From NCBI RefSeq assembly GCF_900100495.1, contig NZ_FNCT01000014.1, positions 1 to 64,000 of the forward strand: a stretch of 64,000 bases of DNA. Direction: 5' to 3'. Each line of letters starts with the position of its first letter. Position 1 is the stretch's first letter. A model generated the notes under the pieces. The model was not told where the DNA came from and searched no databases. It saw only the letters and a list, made by a program, of their open reading frames with translations. The stretch is from Pseudomonas benzenivorans (GTDB lineage Bacteria; Pseudomonadota; Gammaproteobacteria; Pseudomonadales; Pseudomonadaceae). Shown in pieces: positions 7,983-15,749 of this stretch. A program made the translations under genes and the position numbers.

Positions 7983-9020
7983 TCAGCCGCCCTGACGCGC
8001 GCCGGCGCGGAAGCGCCCCGGGGCGACGTCGAAGAACTCGCGGAAGCAGCGGCGGAAGTGCGAGATGCTGACGAAGCCGCTGGCCACGGCGATATCGGTG
8101 AGGGACTTGTTGGTCTGCTGCAGCAACTGGCGCGCGCGGGTCAGGCGCAGCTCCAGGTAGTAGCGCGAGGGGGTGGCCTTGACGTGACGACAGAACAGGC
8201 GTTCGAGCTGGCGCCGGGAGATATCCACGCACAGGGCGATCTCGTCCACCGTCAGCGGCTCGTCGATATTGTTGTGCATCAGCTCCAGGGCCAGCTTCAG
8301 CGCCTGGGGCAGGGTCGGGTCCTTGTCGACCGCCACCACCGACACGTCCATGACCTCCTGCATCTTGTCGCAGCTCAGCACCTCGTCCACCGCATTGACC
8401 AGGCTGTCGCCACAGTCGCGCTTGAGCACCTCGAGCATCATGCCCAGCGAACTGTTGGCGCCGGCGCAACCGATGCGCTGGCGATCGAGGACGAAGGCGT
8501 GGCTGGACAGGCGCACCTTGGGGAACAGCTCGGCCATCATCGCCCGGCCGTCCGGGTGGAAGGCGCAGTCGTAGCCGTCCAGCAGCCCGGCCTCGGCGAG
8601 AAAGTAGGCGCCGTTCCAGAGTCCGCCGAGCGCAGCCCCGGCCGCATCGGCCGAGCGCAACTTGGCCCGCAGCAAGGGATCGGCCTGCAGGCGCACGCGA
8701 AAACCGCCGCAGACCACGATGAGGTGCTGCTCCTTCTCCTTCAGCTCGGCCAGCCGGCAGCCCGCCGATATAGCGATGCCCAGGTCGCTGACCACCGTCT
8801 CCTCGGCGCCGCCGACCACCAGCACCTCGTACAACGGCTGCGCGCTCATAAGGTTGGCGGTGACCAAGGCATCCACCGCGCCGGTGAAGGCCATCATCGA
8901 GAAGTGCTCGCGCAGGACGAAGGCCACCCGCCGCAGCGGCGCCGGCACGCCGTCGCGCGCTGTCTTGTCCAGGTGCAGCAGGTTCTTGTTCTTCAGCACG
9001 CTCTCGAACGACGATCGCAT
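7983..9020 (-). CDS. AraC-family regulator with GATase1-like N-terminal domain (GlxA type)
   Basis: A 345-residue transcription factor. The N-terminal half has the DJ-1/PfpI-like fold (VAFVLREHFSMMAFTGAVDALVTAN, then LIVVCGGFRV), and the C-terminal 100 residues are an AraC helix-turn-helix pair (LTVDEIALCVDISRRQLERLFCRH and SLTDIAVASGFVSISHFRRCFREFF). Such regulators often sense amino-acid or quaternary-amine metabolites. The start at 9020 (MRSSFESV) is preferred over a TTG 17 codons upstream. It is the last gene of a nitrilase/GNAT cluster on the same strand, which it may control. The effector is unknown. Confidence 0.85.
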   Translation of the reverse strand: MRSSFESVLKNKNLLHLDKTARDGVPAPLRRVAFVLREHFSMMAFTGAVDALVTANLMSAQPLYEVLVVGGAEETVVSDLGIAISAGCRLAELKEKEQHLIVVCGGFRVRLQADPLLRAKLRSADAAGAALGGLWNGAYFLAEAGLLDGYDCAFHPDGRAMMAELFPKVRLSSHAFVLDRQRIGCAGANSSLGMMLEVLKRDCGDSLVNAVDEVLSCDKMQEVMDVSVVAVDKDPTLPQALKLALELMHNNIDEPLTVDEIALCVDISRRQLERLFCRHVKATPSRYYLELRLTRARQLLQQTNKSLTDIAVASGFVSISHFRRCFREFFDVAPGRFRAGARQGG

Positions 9021-9087
9021 CGGTTCACCCACAAGCTCTTGCTCGACTCGGCGATAGTTAACCACAGGCAATCGTACTCCGCGCCGC

Positions 9088-9972
9088 TCAGAGCAATCGC
9101 AGGCGCTGCGCCTCGAACTGCTCCGGCCAGTCGCGCCGGGTCAGCACCTGACCTTGCTCGCGCACCCGCCGCACGACGTCCAGGTCCAGCTCGCAGAGCA
9201 GCCACTGGCTGGCCGCCGGGCACAGCTCGGCGCTCTCGGCCAGCACCCCGCCCGCCGGCAAACCGTAGTCGGGCGGCAGGTAGAGGGCGGCACGGCCGAT
9301 GTTCTCGTCCAGCGCCGGCGACCAGGGCGCCAGGCCGACCGTGGGCGCTTGCAGCACCGCCAGCTGGTTCTCCAGGGCGCGGGCCTGGGCGCCGATGCGC
9401 ACCCGGTGGAAGCCGGCCTCGCTGTCGGTGCAGCTGGGGGCGAGGATCAGGTCGGCACCGGCCTCGGCCAGCTGGCGGGCCAGCAACGGAAACTCGTTGT
9501 CGTAGCAGATCAGGATGCCCAGCTTCCCCAGTGCCGTGTCGAACACCCGCAGGCCCTCGCCCGCGGCGATGTGCCACTGCTCGCGTTCGAAGCGGGTCAT
9601 GATCAGCTTGTCCTGGCGGCCCAGGTTGCCCTCGGGGCCGAACAGCCAGGCGCGGTTGCGGTAGCGGCCATCGGGGTCCAGCACCGGCAACGAACCCGGC
9701 TGCAGGTAGATGCCCAGGCGCCTGGCCAGGTCCTCGCACAGCGCCAGCCAGGCCGGCAGCAGCGGCTGGATGCCGGCGATCGAGGCGTGCAGGTCGCCGC
9801 GCTGTTCGGCCGGCAACTGGCCGCTGAGCACCAGGCCGGCGTACTCGGGCAACAGCAGCAGCTGCGCGCCCTGCCCGGCCGCCTCCTCGCACAGCCCCGT
9901 CAGGTGCTCGGCGTAGGCTTGCCAGCTTTCCAGCAGGTCGATGTGGTACTGGCAGGCGGCGAGCCTGATCAT
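9088..9972 (-). CDS. Carbon-nitrogen hydrolase (nitrilase superfamily)
   Basis: A 294-residue cytoplasmic amidase-type enzyme. The catalytic triad is visible: E43 in LLLLPEYAG, K122 in GRQDKLIM, C156 in LGILICYDNEFP. It probably cleaves the amide of a small metabolite; true nitrile hydrolysis is less likely. Its start codon overlaps the stop of the GNAT gene by four bases, so the two are co-translated. Adjacency to an acetyltransferase and an AraC regulator suggests an acylated amine or amino acid as substrate, but nothing in the sequence names it. Confidence 0.85.
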   Translation of the reverse strand: MIRLAACQYHIDLLESWQAYAEHLTGLCEEAAGQGAQLLLLPEYAGLVLSGQLPAEQRGDLHASIAGIQPLLPAWLALCEDLARRLGIYLQPGSLPVLDPDGRYRNRAWLFGPEGNLGRQDKLIMTRFEREQWHIAAGEGLRVFDTALGKLGILICYDNEFPLLARQLAEAGADLILAPSCTDSEAGFHRVRIGAQARALENQLAVLQAPTVGLAPWSPALDENIGRAALYLPPDYGLPAGGVLAESAELCPAASQWLLCELDLDVVRRVREQGQVLTRRDWPEQFEAQRLRLL

Positions 9973-10559
9973 GGGCGAATGTCCTTGATCCAGAACGACA
10001 TCGGCTTGGGCGACTGGCTGGACTCGTCGAGGTCCTGCCAGTCCAGCTCGGTGCGCAGTTGCGGCAGGTGCTGGTAGCCGCGGTGGTGCCAGAACTCGTC
10101 CAGCGGCTGGTAGTCCGGCGGCCGCCGCGGATGGTCGAGCGGCCGCTCGACCGAACTGAAGACACAGAAGTCGAAGCGACCCAGGCGCCGCGCATAGCCC
10201 TCGCGCTTGGCGAAGAAGCCGACCCCCAGACCATGGCCGCGGTATTCGGGCAGCAACACCGACTCGCCAAAGTAGAAGATCCGCTCGATGTCCACGCCAG
10301 CCTCGATGAAGGGCTGCTTGAACTCGTCGATTTCATCGCTCAGCGGCAGGCCGGTGGAGGCGCCGACCACCCGCTCGTGATCCAGCACCAGGACGAACAG
10401 GCTGTCGGGCGAGCGTGCATAGGTCTGCAGGTACTCGGCCTCGTACTCGAGCGAGCCGTCGTAGAGATAGGGAAATTCGCGAAACACTTCGATGCGCAGC
10501 CGCGCCAGATCTTCGATATGGGGCGTAATGGCGGGGCCATGCAGTAGCCGGAGGTCCAT
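9969..10559 (-). CDS. GNAT-family N-acetyltransferase
   Basis: A 196-residue acyl-CoA N-acyltransferase. The acetyl-CoA-binding loop is LLPEYRGHGLGVGFFAKREGYAR (about residues 119-141 in parts), preceded by the beta-strands FVLVLDHERVVGAS and IFYFGESV. The ATG at 10559 (MDLRLLHGPAI) is the first methionine that matches the domain boundary; the ribosome binding site is weak. It is the first gene of a three-gene minus-strand unit with the nitrilase and AraC genes, and it faces an NTF2-fold gene across 112 bp. The substrate is unknown. Confidence 0.8.
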   Translation of the reverse strand: MDLRLLHGPAITPHIEDLARLRIEVFREFPYLYDGSLEYEAEYLQTYARSPDSLFVLVLDHERVVGASTGLPLSDEIDEFKQPFIEAGVDIERIFYFGESVLLPEYRGHGLGVGFFAKREGYARRLGRFDFCVFSSVERPLDHPRRPPDYQPLDEFWHHRGYQHLPQLRTELDWQDLDESSQSPKPMSFWIKDIRP

Positions 10560-10671
10560 AGGCAGGTCGTTCCGTCGCAGGGAGGTGACGCAGGCAACTA
10601 AGCCAGCATGAAGCCCCGACCCTATCATCTGTGCCCGATTGGACTTTCCCCATTGCGACTGGAGCATTGCC

Positions 10672-11070
10672 ATGACCGCTACCGAACTGGTGCAGGCCTA
10701 CTACGCCGCCTTCAATGCCGGCGACCTGCCGGCCTTCCTCGCCCTGCTCGATGAGGAGGTGGTGCACGACATCAACCAGGGCGAGCGCCAGGTCGGCAAG
10801 GCCGCCTTCGCCGCCTTCATGGACAAGATGAACCGCTGCTATCGCGAGCGACTGGAAGACATCGTGGTGATGCAGAATGCCGACGGCTCCCGCGTCGCCG
10901 CCGAGTTCGTGGTGCACGGCCAGTACCTGGCCGACGACGAGGGCCTGCCGCCGGCCCGGGGCCAGCGCTACGTGCTGCCGGCCGGCGCCTTCTTCGAGAT
11001 CGAAGCGGGCAAGGTCAAGCGCATCAGCAACTACTACAACCTGGGCGACTGGATCGCCCAAGTGGCTTGA
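10672..11070 (+). CDS. NTF2/SnoaL-like (ketosteroid isomerase-fold) protein
   Basis: A 132-residue single-domain protein of the nuclear transport factor 2 fold: ELVQAYYAAFNAGDLPAFLALL, then the strand EEVVHDINQGERQVGKAAFAAFM. Members are small isomerases, hydrolases or binding proteins. GGAG lies seven bases before the ATG. It is divergent from the GNAT/nitrilase unit, so one control region may serve both. The function cannot be assigned from sequence alone. Confidence 0.78.
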   Translation: MTATELVQAYYAAFNAGDLPAFLALLDEEVVHDINQGERQVGKAAFAAFMDKMNRCYRERLEDIVVMQNADGSRVAAEFVVHGQYLADDEGLPPARGQRYVLPAGAFFEIEAGKVKRISNYYNLGDWIAQVA

Positions 11071-11122
11071 GCCGTGGCCATGGCTCGGGCAAGCTGCCGG
11101 CAGCGATCCCGAGCGAACCCCG

Positions 11123-11347
11123 ATGTCCGACCGCGATTTCCCCGACGGCCCCGAACAAGCCGCGCTGACCCGCGAGGTCGTGCTGCGCTACCACCATAGC
11201 TGGAAGCAGTGCGACCTGGAGGCGGTGCTGGCGCTGTACCACCCGGACGTCGAGTACCACGACTTCTTCCTCAACCGCAGCCACGCGCCTGGCCGGTTTC
11301 ATGGAAGGCCTGATGCGCTGGCCGGCGCCCGCTTAATCCTGCGTTAA
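11123..11347 (+). pseudogene. Truncated second SnoaL/NTF2-fold gene
   Basis: The frame from 11123 encodes about 50 residues of a normal NTF2-fold start (ALTREVVLRYHHSWKQCDLEAVLALYHPDVEYHDFF). It then loses similarity and stops after 74 residues with an uncharacteristic arginine-rich tail. Full family members need at least 110-130 residues. From about 11285 a different frame reads naturally (LAGFMEGLMRWPAPA then TAA at 11333-11335), which looks like the 3' end of another protein. I infer a deletion junction that fused two gene fragments just before the hemolysin operon promoter. Confidence 0.6.
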
Positions 11348-11348
11348 G
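11332..11348 (+). promoter_or_regulatory. PmrA-like box before the hemolysin/HDO operon
   Basis: CTTAAT (11332-11337), five bases, GTTAAG (11343-11348) fits the HTTAAK-N5-HTTAAK direct-repeat pattern bound by PmrA/QseB-type regulators. It lies 48 bp before the first operon gene, which ends with a regulator of that very type. A possible -10 (CTAAAC, 11375-11380) follows. Binding is inferred and has not been tested. Confidence 0.55.
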
Positions 11349-11395
11349 ACTCGCCAGCGACACTCACGCCCAAGCTAAACGATGAGGTTTCTAAA

Positions 11396-12133
11396 ATGGA
11401 CCTGGCTTGGGTGCATCACCACAGACCTTTGGCCCAGATCGGCCGTGAGCGGCCGCTGAGCCTGTTACTCGCGCCGGCAGACAGCCCGCGTCGGGCCGCT
11501 TTCGAGGCGTTCATCCGCGAGCGCTTCGCCGCCCAGCATGGCGCCCGCGTGCGGCACTTCATGCCCTGCCTGCTCGGCCTGGTAGATGGTGACGGCCAGT
11601 TGGACGACCAGTTGGGCGGCCAGTTGGGCGGTCAGCCGAACGGCCGGCTGCTCGGGGTGGTCGGCTTGCGCAGCGGCGCCATTCGCCCGCTGTTCCTCGA
11701 GCGTTACCTGGCGCAGCCGGTCGAGGCGGTGATCGCCGCGCAGCAAGGCCTGGCGCCGCCGCGGCGCGAGCAGATCGTCGAGGTCGGCAACCTGGCGGCC
11801 GACAGCCCCGGCGCCGCGCGCCTGCTGATCGTCGCCCTGACCGACCTGCTGGTGGCCATGGGTTATCGCTGGGTGTGCTTCACCGGCACCCCGGGCCTGC
11901 TCAACAGTTTCCAGCGCCTGGGCTTGCAGCCGCTGCCGCTGGGTTCGGCCGATCCGGCCTGCATGGGCGAGGAACTGGCCGACTGGGGCCGCTACTACGA
12001 CAACCAGCCGCAGGTGATGGCCGGCGACATCTACGCCGGGCACCAGCGCCTGCTGCAGCTGGGCGCCTATCCGCGCCTGGGCCTGCAAACCTTCTACGCC
12101 ACGGAGGGCCTGCCGGATGTGGCCTGCCGCTGA
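11396..12133 (+). CDS. Thermostable-hemolysin (delta-VPH) family protein, GNAT-like
   Basis: A 245-residue protein of the family named after Vibrio thermostable hemolysin, related in fold to acyl/acetyltransferases. Diagnostic stretches are RERFAAQHGARVRHFMPCLLGL, the IEVGNL-like segment EQIVEVGNLAADSPGAARLLIVAL and YRWVCFTGTPGLLNSFQRLGL. No signal peptide is seen, so a cytoplasmic acyltransferase role is as likely as a haemolysin. Residues 67-82 are four tandem units (GQLD, DQLG, GQLG, GQPN) inserted in a loop. GAGG precedes the ATG. The CoA ligase gene starts 17 bp before its stop, so the two are tightly coupled. Confidence 0.8.
   Translation: MDLAWVHHHRPLAQIGRERPLSLLLAPADSPRRAAFEAFIRERFAAQHGARVRHFMPCLLGLVDGDGQLDDQLGGQLGGQPNGRLLGVVGLRSGAIRPLFLERYLAQPVEAVIAAQQGLAPPRREQIVEVGNLAADSPGAARLLIVALTDLLVAMGYRWVCFTGTPGLLNSFQRLGLQPLPLGSADPACMGEELADWGRYYDNQPQVMAGDIYAGHQRLLQLGAYPRLGLQTFYATEGLPDVACR
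11594..11641 (+). repeat. 12-bp in-frame tandem repeat, four units
   Basis: Four consecutive 12-bp units related to GGCCAGTTGGGC lie inside the hemolysin-family gene. Because the unit is a multiple of three, copy-number changes would alter the protein loop without breaking the frame. Confidence 0.8.
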
Positions 12134-13592
12134 CAGCCTGTTCACCGCCCTGCAGCAGCACGGCGAACGCCTCGCCCTGGGCGAAGGCGAACGTCGGCTG
12201 AGCTACCGCCAGTTGCTCGCTGAAGTCGGCCAGCGCGCCGACCAGCTGCGCCGCAGCGAGGTACGCCGCCTGGCCCTGGCCTTGGACAACGGCATCGACT
12301 GGCTGCTCTGGGACCTTGCCGCGCTCTGGGCCGGGCTGGTCTGCGTGCCGCTGCCCGGGTTCTTCTCCCCGGCACAGCAGCGCCATGTGCTGGGCAGCGC
12401 CGGCATCGACTGCCTGATCGGCGCCGACAACGCCTTCTCCCGCGAGCTGGGCTTCGTCGCCGATGCGAGCGGCCTGCTGCGCCGCGCGCAGCCCGCTGCA
12501 CCGGAACTGCCGGCCGGCACCTGCAAGATCACCTACACCTCGGGCACCACCGGCCAGCCCAAGGGCGTCTGCCTGGACGCCCTGACCCAGCTGCAGGTGG
12601 CCGCCAGCCTGGTCCAGGCCAGCGCCACCTGCCAGGTCGAGCTGCACCTGTGCGTGCTGCCGCTGGCCACCCTGCTGGAGAACATCGCCGGCGTTTATGC
12701 GCCGCTGCTGGCCGGTGCGCGCATCGAGCTGCTGCCGCTGGCCGAGGTCGGCCTGCTCGGCGCCAGCGGCTTCGACCTGCCGCGTTTTCTCGGCGCGCTC
12801 AATCGCCTGCAGCCGCACAGCCTGATTCTCCTGCCGCAATTGCTGCTGGCCCTGGTCAGCGCCGCCGAGCGCGGCCTGCCGCTGCCCGTCGCGCTGCGCT
12901 TCATCGCGGTCGGCGGCGGCCGGGTGGCGCCGCAGCTGCTCGAGCGCGCCGAGGCCCTCGGCCTGCCGGTGTTCGAGGGTTACGGCCTGTCCGAGTGCGC
13001 CTCGGTGGTCTGCCTGAATACCCCGGAAAACCGCCGCATCGGCACGGTCGGCACCCCGCTCGGCCACCTCGAGCTGCGCCTGGGCGAGGACGGCGAGGTG
13101 CTGGTCAAGGGCCCGCGCCTGCTCGGCTACCTGGGCGAGCCCGCGCCCGCGGGCGACTGGCTGGGCACCGGCGACCTCGGTCATTTCGACGGCCCCTTCC
13201 TGGTCCTGCACGGGCGCAAGAAGCACCAGTTCATCACCGCCTTCGGCCGCAACGTCAACCCGGAATGGGTCGAGGCCGAACTGGTCCAGCAACTGCCGAT
13301 CGCCCAGGCCTGGCTGCACGGCGAAGCGCTGCCAGGCAACGTCGCGGTGCTGGTGCCGCGTGCTGCCGACACCAGCGACCAGGACCTCGCGGCGGCGGTC
13401 GCCGCGGTCAACCGGCAATTGCCCGACTACGCCCGGGTCCACCACTGGCTGCGCGCCGCGCAGCCGTTCGGCGCCGCCAACCAGCTGGCCACCGCCAACG
13501 GCCGGCTGCGCCGCGCCGCCCTGTTGCAGCACTACCAGAGCGCCATCGACCAGTTGATGGCCACTGAATCCCGCTACGGAGATGCCCTATGA
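12117..13592 (+). CDS. AMP-dependent acyl-CoA ligase-like enzyme
   Basis: A 491-residue member of the ANL adenylating superfamily. The P-loop is ITYTSGTTGQPKGVC (about residues 138-152), the A5 motif is EGYGLSECA, and A7/A8 are LGTGDLGHFDG and HGRKKHQFITAFGRNVNPEWVE. It should activate a carboxylic acid as an adenylate or CoA thioester. At the A10 position, where a catalytic lysine is expected near the C-terminus, the sequence is ANGRLRR with Arg463, so adenylation may be weakened or altered. It overlaps the upstream gene by 17 bp and the downstream gene by 4 bp, so it is part of one biosynthetic operon. Substrate unknown. Confidence 0.85.
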   Translation: MWPAADSLFTALQQHGERLALGEGERRLSYRQLLAEVGQRADQLRRSEVRRLALALDNGIDWLLWDLAALWAGLVCVPLPGFFSPAQQRHVLGSAGIDCLIGADNAFSRELGFVADASGLLRRAQPAAPELPAGTCKITYTSGTTGQPKGVCLDALTQLQVAASLVQASATCQVELHLCVLPLATLLENIAGVYAPLLAGARIELLPLAEVGLLGASGFDLPRFLGALNRLQPHSLILLPQLLLALVSAAERGLPLPVALRFIAVGGGRVAPQLLERAEALGLPVFEGYGLSECASVVCLNTPENRRIGTVGTPLGHLELRLGEDGEVLVKGPRLLGYLGEPAPAGDWLGTGDLGHFDGPFLVLHGRKKHQFITAFGRNVNPEWVEAELVQQLPIAQAWLHGEALPGNVAVLVPRAADTSDQDLAAAVAAVNRQLPDYARVHHWLRAAQPFGAANQLATANGRLRRAALLQHYQSAIDQLMATESRYGDAL

Positions 13593-14251
13593 GTTTCTAC
13601 GACCGCCTACTCGAACAAACCCGCGCCGAGCGCGACTACCTGCTCGCTGCGCCGATCATCCAGCAGGCCATGGCCGGCACGGTCAGCCTCGACAGCTACC
13701 TGGCCTTCCTCGGCGAGGCCTACCACCACGTCAAGCACACGGTGCCCTTGCTGATGGCCTGCGGCGCGCGCCTGCCGGAACGCCTGGAATGGCTGCGCGA
13801 GGCGATCGCCGAGTACATCGAGGAGGAATACGGCCACCAGGAATGGATCCTCAATGACATCCGCGCCTGCGGCGGCGATGCCGAGGCGGTGCGCGCCGGC
13901 ACGCCGAAGATGGCCACCGAGCTGATGGTCGCCTACGTCTACGACCGCATCGCCCGGCACAACCCGGCGAGCTTCTTCGGCATGGTCCAGGTGCTCGAAG
14001 GCACCAGCATCGCCCTCGCCACCCAGGCCGCCGGGATCATCCAGGACAAGCTGCAACTGCCGGCCCAGGCCTTCAGCTACCTGACCTCCCACGGCAGCCT
14101 GGACCTGGAGCACATCGAACTGCTCAAGCGTCTGCTCAACCGCCTGGACGAGGCCGACGACCAGGCCGCAGTGCTGCACACCGCCAAGGTGGTCTACCGC
14201 CTGTACGGCGACATCTTCCGCAGCCTACCGCTGTCCGAGGAGCGCCCATGA
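13589..14251 (+). CDS. Haem-oxygenase-like metalloenzyme (HDO/iron-containing redox enzyme)
   Basis: A 220-residue all-helical protein of the TenA/PqqC/CADD/UndA group. A full set of diiron ligands can be read: E80 and H83 in EEEYGHQEW, E137 in VLEGTS, and H168-x3-D172-x2-H175 in SHGSLDLEH. The spacing H83 to E137 is 54 residues, matching my memory of the CADD and UndA enzymes. Such enzymes use O2 for decarboxylation, N-oxygenation or self-sacrificing chemistry. It is fused into one operon with an acid-activating ligase, an acyltransferase and an SDR, with 4-bp overlaps on both sides. The reaction cannot be read from the sequence. Confidence 0.82.
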   Translation: MSFYDRLLEQTRAERDYLLAAPIIQQAMAGTVSLDSYLAFLGEAYHHVKHTVPLLMACGARLPERLEWLREAIAEYIEEEYGHQEWILNDIRACGGDAEAVRAGTPKMATELMVAYVYDRIARHNPASFFGMVQVLEGTSIALATQAAGIIQDKLQLPAQAFSYLTSHGSLDLEHIELLKRLLNRLDEADDQAAVLHTAKVVYRLYGDIFRSLPLSEERP

Positions 14252-15039
14252 AGCTGTCCGAGTGCCGGGCCCTGCTCACCGGTGCCAGCGGCGGCATCGG
14301 CCAGGCGCTGGTCGAACGGCTGGTCGCCGAGGGCGCCCGGCTGCTGCTGGTCGGCCGCCAGCTGCAGCCGCTGGAGGCCCTGGCCGCGCGCTTTCCCGGC
14401 CAGGTCGAGGTGCTCCGGGCGGATATCGGCGAGCGCAGCGGGCGCGAGGCGGTGGTCGCCGCCGCGCAGCGCTTCGGCGGCATCAACTGCCTGATCAACG
14501 GCGCCGGGATCAACCGTTTCAGCCTGCTGGAACAGCACGACGAGCAGGCCATCGCCGAGCTGATCGGCCTCAACGTCACCGCCACCCTGCAGCTGACCCA
14601 CCGCCTGCTGCCGCTGCTGCGCCAGCAGGGCCGCGCGCTGATCATCAACCTCGGCTCGACCTTCGGTTCGATCGGCTACCCGGGCTTCGCCGCCTACTGC
14701 GCCAGCAAGTTCGCCCTGCGCGGCTTCTCCGAGGCGCTGCGCCGCGAGCTGGCCGACACCCAGGTCAAGGTCCTGTACTTCGCCCCGCGTGCCACCCGCA
14801 CGGCGATGAACGCGGCCAACGTGGTGGCGATGAACGACGAGCTCAACGTCGCCATGGACGACCCGCAGAGCGTCGCCGCGCAACTGGTCGCGGCGATCGA
14901 GCGCGAACAGGACGAATCCTACCTGGGCTGGCCGGAGAAACTCTTCGTGCGCCTCAACAGCCTGCTGCCGCGCCTGGTCGACCAGGCGCTGCGCAAGCAG
15001 TTGCCGGTGATCCAGCGCTTCGCCCGTTCCAAACACTGA
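14248..15039 (+). CDS. Short-chain dehydrogenase/reductase
   Basis: A 263-residue classical SDR. The cofactor motif is TGASGGIG (residues 11-18), the structural motif is NGAG, and the catalytic residues are S in NLGSTFGS plus Y-x3-K in YCASKFALRGFSEALRREL. The Arg in VGRQLQ suggests NADPH. It overlaps the HDO gene by 4 bp and would reduce or oxidise an intermediate of the same pathway. A short gap follows before the TPR gene. Confidence 0.88.
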   Translation: MKLSECRALLTGASGGIGQALVERLVAEGARLLLVGRQLQPLEALAARFPGQVEVLRADIGERSGREAVVAAAQRFGGINCLINGAGINRFSLLEQHDEQAIAELIGLNVTATLQLTHRLLPLLRQQGRALIINLGSTFGSIGYPGFAAYCASKFALRGFSEALRRELADTQVKVLYFAPRATRTAMNAANVVAMNDELNVAMDDPQSVAAQLVAAIEREQDESYLGWPEKLFVRLNSLLPRLVDQALRKQLPVIQRFARSKH

Positions 15040-15053
15040 CAAGGAAACCCCCC

Positions 15054-15704
15054 ATGAAGCTTATCCGCAACGCCCTCTGCACCCTGCTCTGCCTCGCCAG
15101 CCTGCCGACCTTCGCCCTGAGCGAGCAGGGCCAGCAGCAGCTGCACCAGCTGCAAGGCCGCTGGGCCGAGATCAACTACCAACTGCCGGAAAAACAGCGC
15201 GAGGCGGCCTTCGCCAAGCTCAGCGAACAGGCGCAGCAGGCGGTTGCCGCCGAGCCCAAAGCCGCCGAGCTGCTGATCTGGCGCGGCATCATCCTCAGCA
15301 CCTACGCCGGCGCCAAGGGCGGCCTCGGTGCCCTGGGCCTGGTCAAGCAGGCCAAGGCCAGCCTGGAACAGGCCCTGGCGGAAGATCCCCAGGCGCTCGC
15401 CGGTTCGGCCTACACCAGCCTCGGCAGCCTCTACTACCAGGTGCCGGGCTGGCCGGTCGGCTTCGGCGACGACGACAAGGCCGAGACCATGCTCAAGCGC
15501 GCCCTGAGCATCAACCCCGACGGCATCGACCCGAACTACTTCTACGGTGACTTCCTGCAGCGCAACCAGCGCTACGCCGAGGCCAAGGCCGCCCTGGAGA
15601 AGGCCCTGCAGGCGCCAGCCCGCCCGGGCCGGGAGCTGGCCGACCAGGGACGGCGCCAGGAAGTCGAAGCCTTGCTGGCCAAGGTACAGAGCGAGCTGGA
15701 CTAA
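15054..15704 (+). CDS. Secreted TPR-repeat protein
   Basis: A 216-residue protein beginning with a clear Sec signal peptide (MKLIRNALCTLLCLASLPTFA). The mature part contains tetratricopeptide-like helices (KASLEQALAEDPQALAGSAYTSLGSLYY and AETMLKRALSINPDGIDPNYFYGDFLQRNQRYAEAKAALEKAL). It is probably periplasmic. AAGGA lies eight bases before the ATG. It lies between the biosynthetic genes and the two-component genes, so it could link product handling to sensing. No enzyme motif is visible. Confidence 0.8.
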   Translation: MKLIRNALCTLLCLASLPTFALSEQGQQQLHQLQGRWAEINYQLPEKQREAAFAKLSEQAQQAVAAEPKAAELLIWRGIILSTYAGAKGGLGALGLVKQAKASLEQALAEDPQALAGSAYTSLGSLYYQVPGWPVGFGDDDKAETMLKRALSINPDGIDPNYFYGDFLQRNQRYAEAKAALEKALQAPARPGRELADQGRRQEVEALLAKVQSELD

Positions 15705-15749
15705 TTGCGCCGTGGCGGGCTTGAATAGACGCCAAAAGGGAGTACCGCC

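Noticed and set aside
11396..12133. Secreted haemolysin
   Set aside because: Only the family name suggests it; there is no signal peptide and the operon partners are metabolic enzymes.
11901..13532. 543-codon minus-strand frame opposite the CoA ligase
   Set aside because: Shadow frame; the plus strand carries intact ANL motifs and overlapping operon starts.
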